Assembly: GCF_012913485.1 (NCBI RefSeq)
Contig: NZ_CP051774.1
Location: 1,488,001-1,552,000 of the forward strand
Length of the DNA: 64,000 nucleotides
Reading direction: 5' to 3'
Origin: Luteolibacter luteus
GTDB taxonomy: Bacteria > Verrucomicrobiota > Verrucomicrobiia > Verrucomicrobiales > Akkermansiaceae
Under the pieces are notes generated by a model. That model searched no databases, was not told the DNA's origin, and worked only from the letters and a program-made list of their open reading frames with translations. Below, in pieces: positions 28,701 to 35,483 of this stretch (positions are counted from its first letter, which is position 1; every line of letters starts with the position of its first letter). The position numbers and the translations under genes were made by a program.

Positions 28701-29082
28701 CTGGACGAAGATGTCCGAGATCGGCTTCCTCAAGGGCGAAGTGCCTGCCACCGGCGGTGGTGAGCCTCCGTTCGCGGATGTGGATGGCGATGGCATCTCC
28801 GACACCCTCGAAGCCAGCCCTGACCTTCAGGCTCTCGGCTTCACGGTGGGCGTGAACGATGCAGCCCGATTCGCCTCGATCTACACGGAAGACTCCATCC
28901 TCGATCTCGTGACCGGCACCCAGGTGATGGTCCAGAAGAGCGGAGCCAACGTCACGCTGAGCGTGCCGCTCTTCCGCTCCACGGATCTGAGCACCTTCAC
29001 CCCCGCTCCGGCGCTTGACGCCACCTTCGAAGGAGAGGCCGGCAAGGAGTTCTACCGCATTCAGGTTGGCGGCGCGGAATAA
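25762..29082 (+). CDS. Secreted two-module beta-helix repeat protein of the TonB uptake locus
   Basis: A 1106-residue secreted protein with a Sec signal (KRALLALAALMPCVQAAQ). It consists of two nearly identical modules of about 482 residues each. Each has TLTIEPGTKIYSTFDDKGTP, GRWGGVVLLGNAPI and HVEVYANADDGIEFFGG, a right-handed beta-helix pattern. The tail starts with DVDGDGISDTLE, a calcium-binding-like repeat. Related proteins occur beside TonB-dependent receptors in Bacteroidota and Proteobacteria; their function is unknown to me. No lipobox and no recognisable type IX tail. It sits between the receptor and the DUF3450-TonB operon with the same upstream palindrome, so it may bind the substrate at the surface or in the periplasm. 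Confidence 0.85.
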   Translation: MKSTTTSKRALLALAALMPCVQAAQIDVVASQTVTTTPYGANVHAITGNTTWTKDNVYILKDKVFVTNGATLTIEPGTKIYSTFDDKGTPGKDDDQFGSLVIVRGAKINAAGTAAEPIVFTTIDELEAETQTDLDGDTEIAEAPGVTTAGRWGGVVLLGNAPIANYNSTTNIGEDRIEGFQPAASADLDTDGRADVIEYGGTTANDNSGVFRYISIRHGGYVYATNPVASEINGLTLGGVGSGTTIDHVEVYANADDGIEFFGGTVNTSHVVLAFNQDDSFDIDQGYSGTNQFWFAIQAPFLADGVTSAHDNGGEWDGVTGTIADNAGNSAPIIWNATFIGSGVTAANGNDKGNNAILVDDRFKGQVYNSVFDDYKEKLIEGTSDGAGSGLTFSHNTVGRFGGGTPGNNLSYLDTATTAANTFFDGSGAAINGNSNGGTDPQFRSYSRDAGNALLAIDPRPAAGSPLLSGSLQPGAPSAAAFRGAFGADNWAAGWTKFDSAGFFKEKVDVVATQTVNNTAFGANVHAITTNTTWTKDKVYILTDKVFVTNGAMLTIEPGTKIYSTFDDKGTPGKDDDQFGSLVIVRGAKIHAAGTAEEPIVFTTIDELEAETVIDFDGDGFIAEAPGVTTAGRWGGLVLLGNAPIANYTGTTNIGEDRIEGFQPAASADLDTDGRADVIEYGGTTANDNSGVLQYVSIRHGGYVYATNPVASEINGLTLGGVGSGTTIDHVEVYANADDGIEFFGGTVNTSHIVLAFNQDDSFDIDQGYSGTNQFWFAIQNPFLADGVTSAHDNGGEWDGVTGTIADNASNSAPIIWNATFIGSGVTAANGNDKGNNAILVDDRFKGQVYNSVFDDYKEKLIEATSDGAGSGLTFAHNTIGRFGGGAYTGSNASNLSYLDTATTAANTFFDTTGSPINGNSNGGVNPHFRSYVRDAGNALIEIDPRPASGSPLLSGSLQSGAPSAAAFRGAFGADNWAAGWTKMSEIGFLKGEVPATGGGEPPFADVDGDGISDTLEASPDLQALGFTVGVNDAARFASIYTEDSILDLVTGTQVMVQKSGANVTLSVPLFRSTDLSTFTPAPALDATFEGEAGKEFYRIQVGGAE
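25843..28740 (+). repeat. Intragenic tandem duplication (period 1446 bp)
   Basis: The segment beginning GTCGTCGCC at 25843 recurs at 27289, 1446 bp (482 codons) later. The second copy runs to about 28740. Protein identity is very high by eye (about 6 changes over a 165-residue central block), and long DNA stretches are identical. The second copy has a 4-residue insertion (GGAYTGSNASN versus GGTPGNN). The duplication is in frame. Confidence 0.85.
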
Positions 29083-29091
29083 GCGCGTCTT

Positions 29092-29105
29092 TGACGAAAC
29101 CGTCA
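29092..29105. promoter_or_regulatory. Palindromic operator TGACG-N4-CGTCA, copy 3 (upstream of DUF3450-TonB operon)
   Basis: TGACG-AAAC-CGTCA starts 10 bp after the beta-helix gene stop and ends 57 bp before the DUF3450 start. It shares arms and spacer length with copies at 21743 and 25585. TTGACG here could also serve as a -35 element. Confidence 0.6.
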
Positions 29106-29109
29106 CATC

Positions 29110-29143
29110 GGGGTCATCGGCAAACGCCGGTGACCCCCTTTTT
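29110..29143 (+). terminator. Intrinsic terminator between beta-helix gene and DUF3450 operon
   Basis: GGGGTCATCGGC (29110-29121), loop AAAC, and GCCGGTGACCCC (29126-29137) form a 12-bp stem with one G-T pair, followed by a T-run (29139-29143). It ends transcription of the beta-helix gene, unless it works as an attenuator in the next operon's leader, since the operator lies upstream of it and the ATG only 20 bp downstream. Confidence 0.8.
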
Positions 29144-29162
29144 CTTGGCTTTGTTACCCGCC

Positions 29163-29951
29163 ATGCGTCTCTCCCGACTGATTCCCGGTGTCGTTTTCGC
29201 CACCTTCCCCCTGATGGCGCAGGACACACCTGCGCCCGCCAATAACCCGGAGGAACTCCGGAGCTCCGTCCGTGACTGGATCGAAACGATGCAGAAGATC
29301 CAGAAGGAGGAGGATAACTGGGAAAAGGATCACGAGGTGCTGAAGGGCTACAAGGAAGGCTTGGAAAAAGAGATCGAGGATCTGAAGGAGCAGATTGAAC
29401 GCGCCAAGATCCGCAAGGAAGGCGGCGACAAGCAGTCCCTCGACAAACTGACGGAGCGCGACCGCTACGCTGCCGCGCAGGACGAACTCTCCAAGCAGGT
29501 GCGCGTGCTGGAGCAAGGGATCAACGACCGGCTTCCGCTTTTCCCCGAGCCTCTGAAACAGCAGCCGAAGGTCGCCCAAGGCATCGATGCCCTTCAGAAG
29601 GGCCTGCAACTCACCAGCGAGAAACAAGCCGAAGATGTTTCCAAGCGGCTCTTCAATGCCGTCGAACTCCTCGCCGAGATCGAGAAATTCCAGCAGGGAG
29701 TCCACGTCCACTCCGAACTGCACAAGGACGACGATGGCCGCGAGTTCAAGATGCAGGTCGTCTACTTCGGCCTCTCGATGGCCTATGCCGTGAACGAAGA
29801 CGGCAGCTTCGCCCAGGTGGGCACGCCGGAGGCAAGCGGCTGGAAGTTCACGAAGCGTAACGAACTTGCCCCGCAGATCCAGGCCCTCGTCACCTCCGCC
29901 ACGAGCGAAAAAGACGCGAATTTCTCCCAGCTCCCGATCATTCAGCCATGA
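29163..29951 (+). CDS. DUF3450 family periplasmic coiled-coil protein
   Basis: The 262-residue product has a signal peptide (MRLSRLIPGVVFATFPLMAQ) and then a long coiled-coil region (residues about 40-130, rich in Glu/Lys, for example EGLEKEIEDLKEQIERAKIR). The last third is globular, with MQVVYFGLSMAYAVNEDGS. This is the DUF3450 family, known as the first gene of ExbB/ExbD/TonB/TPR clusters in marine gammaproteobacteria. Its exact role is unknown; a periplasmic link between the ExbB coiled coil and the receptor is a reasonable guess. The stop overlaps the ExbB start by 4 bp (ATGA), so the genes are translationally coupled. The start at 29163 is chosen over an upstream frame because it begins a signal peptide. 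Confidence 0.88.
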   Translation: MRLSRLIPGVVFATFPLMAQDTPAPANNPEELRSSVRDWIETMQKIQKEEDNWEKDHEVLKGYKEGLEKEIEDLKEQIERAKIRKEGGDKQSLDKLTERDRYAAAQDELSKQVRVLEQGINDRLPLFPEPLKQQPKVAQGIDALQKGLQLTSEKQAEDVSKRLFNAVELLAEIEKFQQGVHVHSELHKDDDGREFKMQVVYFGLSMAYAVNEDGSFAQVGTPEASGWKFTKRNELAPQIQALVTSATSEKDANFSQLPIIQP

Positions 29952-31516
29952 CCCCACGTTTTTCCATCGCCGCGCTTATCGGGATCGCCTCCCTGATCCC
30001 AGCCTTCGCGGCCAGCACCGTCGAGAGCGCCCGTGACTCGATCAAGAAGGCCGCCGAGGAGCTGCAATCCACCCAGAAGGAGTACTCCGATCTCCGCCTC
30101 GGCCTCTATCGCGAGGTGAACAAGCTGGATGATGAAGTGCTCGCCCTTTCGAAGGAGCTCCGGACCTTGGAGCGCGATGAAGAGCTGCGGACCTCGAAGA
30201 TCCGCAGCCTGGAGCGCGAGGTCGAAACGAGGAAGGCAGACTTCACCTATGCCTCCGGCGTGCTGAACCAATATGCGAAGGCAATCGTCACCCGCCTTCA
30301 CCCCGCGGAGGCACAGCTTTACAAGCAGGCCATCGAGGGCCACGACCAAAAGGCCACCGCTTCAACGGATGATCCGAAGACGGAGGTGAGCGAACGCTTC
30401 GAGATCCTGGAGCTAGGACTGAAACGCCTGGCCGAAGTCGCGGGTGGACATCGTTTCGAGGGCAAAGCCCTCGGTCGCGGTGGCCAGGCGATCGCCGGCA
30501 CCCTCTTGCTCGCCGGCCCCTCGGTATTCTTCGCTTCCACGGACAAGTCGTTCGAAGGAGTCGCCTCTGCCGCGGACACCGGTGCCAATCTCCCGGCCAT
30601 CGTGCCGCTGGCAGAGACGAATGGCACGATCGGCAAGGCAATCGAATCCGGAGAGGGCAACGTTCCTTTCGACGCGACCAATGGCCGGGCGATCGAGCAG
30701 GCTCTGAAAAATCCGGAAGGCAGCCACAGCGGTGCCATGGAACACGTGGCTCTCTTCGGCGACATCGCGAAGAACATGATGTTCGACGGCTGGATCGCAA
30801 TCGGCATCTGTATCCTGATGATCACGGTGGGCTGGACCGTGGCCGCTCGCAAATTCATCTATCTCAACTCGATCCAGAAGGGCACCCAGGAGTTCCTCCG
30901 CCAGTGGAACCTTCTTTCTTCCGATCTCACCGCGATCGACCACGCGGATGCGGGCAGCGTGAAGAGCTTCGGCGGCAATGCCGATCCGGCCACGCAAGCG
31001 CTGGTGCAGAAATCCCCGCTCTATCAGATCTATCACATCGGATCCGAGGAAATCCGCCACCGTCTGGAGCAGGACCGCATCCACAAGAAGGGCCTCTCCG
31101 GGCGCTCGATCCAGGCAATCCGCGCCGCGCTGGATGCGGGCCTGGTGCGCGTGAATCACAAGCTCACCGACGGCCTCATTTATCTCACCATCAGTATCGC
31201 GGGCGGCCCTTACGTCGGCCTGCTGGGCACCGTGGTGGGCGTGATGATCACCTTCGCCATCATTTCGAAGGTGGGTGAGGTGGACGTGAATGCCATTGCT
31301 CCCGGCATCGCTTCGGCGCTGCTCGCCACCGTGGCCGGCCTGATCGTCGCGATCCCCGCACTCTTCGTTTACTCTTATCTGAATAGCCGCATCAAAAACA
31401 TCGTCGGCGAGATGCAAGTCTTCATCGACGAGTTCGTGGCGAAGATGGCCGAGTTCTATCAAGGCTCGGACAATCCGAATGCGGCCGCGATCGCTGCCGC
31501 AGGCGAAAAGCATTGA
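29948..31516 (+). CDS. exbB: ExbB/TolQ-family proton channel with long periplasmic coiled-coil N-terminus (TtpC-like)
   Basis: At 522 residues this is about twice the size of ordinary ExbB. It has a signal peptide, then a coiled coil (residues about 25-110, with RTLERDEELRTSKIRSLERE) and a periplasmic domain to about 275. The MotA/TolQ/ExbB core follows: one helix at about 280-300, then LTISIAGGPYVGLLGTVVGV and ASALLATVAGLIVAIPALFV, the conserved channel helices. Vibrio TtpC has the same layout but works with a separate short ExbB. No second ExbB gene is present here, so one protein may do both jobs. With ExbD it uses the proton gradient to energise TonB. Confidence 0.88.
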   Translation: MTPRFSIAALIGIASLIPAFAASTVESARDSIKKAAEELQSTQKEYSDLRLGLYREVNKLDDEVLALSKELRTLERDEELRTSKIRSLEREVETRKADFTYASGVLNQYAKAIVTRLHPAEAQLYKQAIEGHDQKATASTDDPKTEVSERFEILELGLKRLAEVAGGHRFEGKALGRGGQAIAGTLLLAGPSVFFASTDKSFEGVASAADTGANLPAIVPLAETNGTIGKAIESGEGNVPFDATNGRAIEQALKNPEGSHSGAMEHVALFGDIAKNMMFDGWIAIGICILMITVGWTVAARKFIYLNSIQKGTQEFLRQWNLLSSDLTAIDHADAGSVKSFGGNADPATQALVQKSPLYQIYHIGSEEIRHRLEQDRIHKKGLSGRSIQAIRAALDAGLVRVNHKLTDGLIYLTISIAGGPYVGLLGTVVGVMITFAIISKVGEVDVNAIAPGIASALLATVAGLIVAIPALFVYSYLNSRIKNIVGEMQVFIDEFVAKMAEFYQGSDNPNAAAIAAAGEKH

Positions 31517-31534
31517 CCCTAACAATCGACTGCC

Positions 31535-31939
31535 ATGGCCTCTGCAGACGACAAAAGCTACGACGACATCAACGTCACCCCGATGGTGGACCTTTACCTG
31601 GTACTGCTGCTCATCTTCATCGTGATGACCGCAGCCGGCGTGAAGGGCATGAAGGTGGAGCTGCCCCGCTCCAGCGACAAGTCCACCAAGAACCTGAGCG
31701 TGCCGAAGATCCAGGCGATCACGGTGGACTCGGAAGGAAAGATCCAGCTCAACACCACTCCGGTTACCTTGGAAGAGCTGGAGAGCAAGCTCAGCGTCCT
31801 GAAGACGACCACGCCGGATCTTCCCGTGATCGTGCGCGGCGATACCGCGGTCCAATACCGCGGCGTGATGAGCGTGCTGGATGTGCTCGGCCGCCTGGGC
31901 ATCGACAAGATCGGCCTGGCGACCCAGAAGCCGAAATAG
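31535..31939 (+). CDS. exbD: Biopolymer transport protein ExbD
   Basis: The 134-residue product has a cytoplasmic N-terminus (DDINVTPMVDLYLVLLLIFI) that includes the conserved N-V-T-P-M-V-D with the membrane Asp used for proton movement. A single membrane helix and a periplasmic domain (VPKIQAITVDSEGKIQLNTT) follow. This is typical ExbD/TolR size and order. It lies 18 bp after exbB and 19 bp before tonB in the same operon. Confidence 0.95.
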   Translation: MASADDKSYDDINVTPMVDLYLVLLLIFIVMTAAGVKGMKVELPRSSDKSTKNLSVPKIQAITVDSEGKIQLNTTPVTLEELESKLSVLKTTTPDLPVIVRGDTAVQYRGVMSVLDVLGRLGIDKIGLATQKPK

Positions 31940-31958
31940 CCGGGACCCTTTCCAGCCC

Positions 31959-32663
31959 ATGGCCGTCTACAACGCCCCACCGCCGCCCAAACGCCGGCAG
32001 CGCCTCCTTATTGGCGGCTTGCTGCTTGTCGTGGTGGCTGGTGGTGCCGCGTCCTTTTTCCTGAGCGGGAAAAAGGAAGTGGAGCAGAAGGAGGAGATCG
32101 TCATCGTCGATCTCACCGCACCTCCACCACCGCCCCCCCCTCCTCCGCCACCACCGGAGGAAGAGACGGTGAGCGAGCCGGAGGACATGGAGGAATCCAC
32201 CGAAATCGCGGAAGCGGATGCGCCCGATGAGATGTCCGACGAACCGACGACGGACATCGATCTGGGGATTGATGCCGGGGACTTGGGCCCCGGCACCGGA
32301 GGCAGCTTCGTGGTGAGCCTGCCGCGCTTCGGCCGTGGCGGTAAAGGCGGTGGAGGCGGTGGCGACAGCCTGCTCGGAAACGACATGGACTCCCCACCCG
32401 TGCCGATCAGCAAGGTCCAGCCGACTTACCCGAACTCTCTCCTCAGCAAGGGCACCGGCGGCAAGGTGCTGGTGACCTGCATGGTGGATGAAACCGGAAA
32501 GGTGGTCTCCGCCACGGTGAAACAATCCGCAGGTCATGCCGATCTCGACAAAGCGGCTCTCGCGGCGGTGAGCAAATGGAAATTCAAGCCGGCCAACAAG
32601 GGTGGCCGCAATGTCCGCGCCAGCTGCGTGGTGCCTTTCAATTTCGAAGTGAAGAAGAACTGA
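31959..32663 (+). CDS. tonB: TonB energy-transducing protein
   Basis: The 234-residue product has a short cytoplasmic start (MAVYNAPPPPKRRQRLLIGG), one membrane helix (residues about 17-37), a Pro-rich spacer with a run of twelve prolines, an acidic stretch and a Gly-rich stretch. The TonB C-terminal domain (about 145-234) has PISKVQPTYPNSLLSKGTGG and the final DLDKAALAAVSKWKFKPA. It carries energy from ExbBD across the periplasm to the receptor. The frame is open earlier, to 31881, but that would overlap exbD; ATG 31959 is the natural start. Confidence 0.94.
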   Translation: MAVYNAPPPPKRRQRLLIGGLLLVVVAGGAASFFLSGKKEVEQKEEIVIVDLTAPPPPPPPPPPPPEEETVSEPEDMEESTEIAEADAPDEMSDEPTTDIDLGIDAGDLGPGTGGSFVVSLPRFGRGGKGGGGGGDSLLGNDMDSPPVPISKVQPTYPNSLLSKGTGGKVLVTCMVDETGKVVSATVKQSAGHADLDKAALAAVSKWKFKPANKGGRNVRASCVVPFNFEVKKN

Positions 32664-32667
32664 TCCG

Positions 32668-34164
32668 ATGCGTCTCCTTGTCCCCACTCTCATCGCGATG
32701 GCGAGCATGCTTCCGGCCCGTGCCGAGAAGATCAACGTCTCCGCGATCCTCTACCGCGATCCTCAATTCAAGAAGGACTTCGTCGGCAGCTACGGCATCC
32801 TCTCCGATGTCGAGCCCAAGGTATCCGCGGAGGAGCAGGCCCTGCTTTCCAAGGTCGGCGAGCTCTTTGAGAAGAGCCAGTTCGTCGCCGCGGAGCAGGA
32901 AATCGTGCGCTTTATCAAGGAGATCGAGGCTCCGACGGACCCCGAAAAGAAGCCAGGTGACATCAGTGCCGCGATGGTCTTCGTGCTCGGCAACCTCTAC
33001 TTCTCCTCCGACCGCACGGAAGAGGCACGACGGGCCTTTCTCGAAGCGATCCGCCGTTTCCCGCGTTTCCGCCGCGCTCACACGAACCTCGGTTATCTCT
33101 ATATCTCGAAGAACCAGATCGAGGACGCGGTGCCGATTTTCCAGCGGGCAATCGAACTCGGCGAGACGAGCCCGCGCGTCTACGGATTGCTAGGCTATTG
33201 CTACCTCCAGCAGAAGAACGCGCTGGCCGCCGAGAATGCTTATCGCCAGGCCTACTTGCTCGATCCGAAGAACCGCGACTGGAAGGTGGGCCTCACGCAA
33301 TCGCTGATGCAGCAGGAGAAGCTGGCCGAGGCTACCAGCATGCTGGACACATTGATCGCGGAGAATCCCGATGACCGTCAGCTCTGGCTCCAGCAGGCCA
33401 CGGCGCTGATCGGACAGGAGAAGAAGATGGAGGCCGCGGTGAATCTGGAGGTGCTCCGCTTGAAGGGTCAGGCCAGCGAGAGCGAGCTGAATCTTCTGGG
33501 GAACCTTTACATGGAGCAGGGCGAGGCGCAGCTCGCGCTCTTCGCCTACCTCGATGCGATCGAGAAGGCTCCCAAGCTCGATGTCACGCGTGCCCTGAAG
33601 TCGGCGCGCATCCTGAATGACTATGGCTACCCGGAGAAGGCCGAGGCTTTCGTCGAGAAGATCTCGAAGATCGGCACCGTCAGCGGCAAGGATCTTCTGG
33701 ATCTGGACCTGGTGCGCGTGAAGATCGCCCAGAACTCGGGGGATACTGCGAAGACCGGCACGCTGCTGCGCGACCTTTTCTCCCGTGACCCGGGCAATGC
33801 TGAAGTGCTGCTGGAGCTGGCCCGCCACTACGACAATCTGGCCAAGAATGAATCCGAGGAGGCCAAGCGCACCGAGTTGCTCGGCGAAGCCAAGGTTCAC
33901 TTCAAGCTGGCGATCGAGAAGGAAGCCGTGGCCTACCAGGCGAATCTCGGCATGGGACAGCTCTTGGTACGAGAAAAGCAGTACCAAGAGGGACTGCCTT
34001 TCATCGAAAAGTCGCTCGTCCTGAAGCCCGGCGACAAGGCCAGCCTGGAACAATACCTCAGCCGGGTGCGCCGCGCCGCGGACCGTGAAACACAGCGGAA
34101 GGATCGCGAGGCGGCAGAACGCGCCGAGCAAGAGGCCGCCGGCAAGAAAGCACCTTCCAAATGA
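32668..34164 (+). CDS. Secreted TPR protein of the TonB operon
   Basis: The 498-residue product has a Sec signal (MRLLVPTLIAMASMLPARAE) and then tetratricopeptide repeats over most of its length, for example RRFPRFRRAHTNLGYLYISK and IELGETSPRVYGLLGYCYLQ. The C-terminus is highly charged (AADRETQRKDREAAERAEQE). A TPR protein ends the equivalent DUF3450-ExbB-ExbD-TonB cluster in gammaproteobacteria. It probably acts as a periplasmic scaffold for the system. It starts 4 bp after tonB and overlaps the porin start by 4 bp (ATGA). Confidence 0.88.
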   Translation: MRLLVPTLIAMASMLPARAEKINVSAILYRDPQFKKDFVGSYGILSDVEPKVSAEEQALLSKVGELFEKSQFVAAEQEIVRFIKEIEAPTDPEKKPGDISAAMVFVLGNLYFSSDRTEEARRAFLEAIRRFPRFRRAHTNLGYLYISKNQIEDAVPIFQRAIELGETSPRVYGLLGYCYLQQKNALAAENAYRQAYLLDPKNRDWKVGLTQSLMQQEKLAEATSMLDTLIAENPDDRQLWLQQATALIGQEKKMEAAVNLEVLRLKGQASESELNLLGNLYMEQGEAQLALFAYLDAIEKAPKLDVTRALKSARILNDYGYPEKAEAFVEKISKIGTVSGKDLLDLDLVRVKIAQNSGDTAKTGTLLRDLFSRDPGNAEVLLELARHYDNLAKNESEEAKRTELLGEAKVHFKLAIEKEAVAYQANLGMGQLLVREKQYQEGLPFIEKSLVLKPGDKASLEQYLSRVRRAADRETQRKDREAAERAEQEAAGKKAPSK

Positions 34165-35471
34165 TCTCCATGAAGTTCCTCCCTATCACCCTGATCTCCG
34201 CTCTCGTCCTCCCTCTTCATGCAAACGAGGCGCTGGACGTGCTGGAAGGAAAGAAAGATGCCGCATCGGTCGCCCTGCCTCCTGCTCCCGAAGGGGAGGC
34301 GGTAGAAGGCGGGAAGCAAACGGTGACACCGCTTACCGATGTCTGGGCAGCCAGCCCGCCGGACCCGGTCTGGTCGAAGGCCGTGCTTTTCGAGGATCCG
34401 ACGAATCCCTATCTCCAGCAGCTTGCGATCACCGGTCTCTTTCACTGGAGCGGCGCATGGGGACATGCATCCCCGGAAGCAGGCAGCCCGGAAGTGGATC
34501 TCGATGGCACGCGGACGCGACGCGCCCGGCTCGGGGCACGACTTCGCGCTTTCCGCAACACCGAGATCGAGGCCGTGGCCGAATTCGCAGGGGAATCGAA
34601 CTACAATGGTATCGAACGATTGAAGGGCACGACCCGCTTCCTCGACAATGCCTACGTGAGCTACGGCAAGATGAAGCCGAAGTTCTCGATCGAGTATTCC
34701 ACGGAGCCGCAGAACCTGCTGGTGCCGGAGCGCTCGCTGCTGGTGAACATGGTGGCACCCGCCTCGACCTTGGGCATCATGGTTGGACAGGACACGGATC
34801 GCTGGGACTGGGGCCTCGGCTATTTTTCCGGCGACAATGATTCGAACATTCCCGAATTTCGCGGCAGCGGCTTCCTCGTGGCCAACTTGGCCTATCAGGA
34901 ATTCGGTGCCACCGAGGGCAGCAATGGCCTGCGCACGCGCTGGCACGCCGACTACATTTATAACTTTGACGACAACAATAACCCGGCAATCCCGCGATAT
35001 GATGTCGTAGGCCGCCGCTCGGCAAACGGGAACCAGTTGATCAAGCGCAACCCGGCCTTCCGTCACCTTTTCTCCACCGGAGTCGAGATGGATCAGGGGA
35101 ATTTCTCCTTTGCGGGGGACTTCATCCTCGCGAACGGCGACACGGATGCTTGGGGGCTTTCGCTCACACCAAGCTATTGGATTCTTCCCGGAACCTTGCA
35201 GCTGGTGGGCCGCTACCACTTCGCGGATAGCGATGATCAGGGCGGACTGCTCGGCGGCATGGGCGTGGGCACCGATCCATACTTCGACTCCACGCCGATC
35301 TTCGTGGGGGATGAGTATCACTCCTTCTACCTCGGTGCGAATCTCCATGTGTACAAGGACGAGTTGATCATCATGAATGGCGTGGAGCATGTCCTGATGA
35401 AGGATGATGCGGGCTCCGGCTTTGATACGGATGCGTGGATCTGGCACTCCGGCGCACGGCTCTCCTTCTAA
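34161..35471 (+). CDS. OprP/OprO-type porin
   Basis: The 436-residue product has a signal peptide and a beta-barrel that fits the phosphate-selective porin OprP/OprO family. Features are the RRARLGARLRAFRNTEIEAV strand, GTTRFLDNAYVSYGKMKPKF, and YSTEPQNLLVPERSLLVNMV, the typical F/S-T-E-x-x-x-S-x-R region, and a final strand ending HSGARLSF with terminal Phe. OprP porins pass phosphate or polyphosphate; selectivity here cannot be read from sequence. Its ATG overlaps the TPR stop (ATGA), so it belongs to the TonB operon. An alternative start is the ATG at 34170. A porin within a TonB operon is unusual. Confidence 0.85.
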   Translation: MISMKFLPITLISALVLPLHANEALDVLEGKKDAASVALPPAPEGEAVEGGKQTVTPLTDVWAASPPDPVWSKAVLFEDPTNPYLQQLAITGLFHWSGAWGHASPEAGSPEVDLDGTRTRRARLGARLRAFRNTEIEAVAEFAGESNYNGIERLKGTTRFLDNAYVSYGKMKPKFSIEYSTEPQNLLVPERSLLVNMVAPASTLGIMVGQDTDRWDWGLGYFSGDNDSNIPEFRGSGFLVANLAYQEFGATEGSNGLRTRWHADYIYNFDDNNNPAIPRYDVVGRRSANGNQLIKRNPAFRHLFSTGVEMDQGNFSFAGDFILANGDTDAWGLSLTPSYWILPGTLQLVGRYHFADSDDQGGLLGGMGVGTDPYFDSTPIFVGDEYHSFYLGANLHVYKDELIIMNGVEHVLMKDDAGSGFDTDAWIWHSGARLSF

Positions 35472-35483
35472 CCTCTCCTCTTC

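Noticed and set aside
25762..29082. A type IX secretion C-terminal tail on the beta-helix protein
   Set aside because: The C-terminus (EFYRIQVGGAE) lacks the conserved Gly and Lys pattern of type A tails, and no type IX genes are in the window.
21742..29105. Reading the shared palindrome as a PhoB box because of the OprP-type porin
   Set aside because: A Pho box is a direct repeat of TGTCA-like units 11 bp apart. Here the arms are inverted with a 4-bp spacer, so a different regulator is implied.
25738..29229. A 1163-residue open frame antisense to the beta-helix gene
   Set aside because: It mirrors the GC-rich third positions of a duplicated gene, with the same repeat on the opposite strand. 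It has no signal peptide or domain and spans the terminator and operator.
30413..31960. A 515-residue frame antisense to exbB and exbD
   Set aside because: It spans two genes with clear domains on the other strand and is rich in His/Asp/Arg, as shadows of GC-rich genes are.
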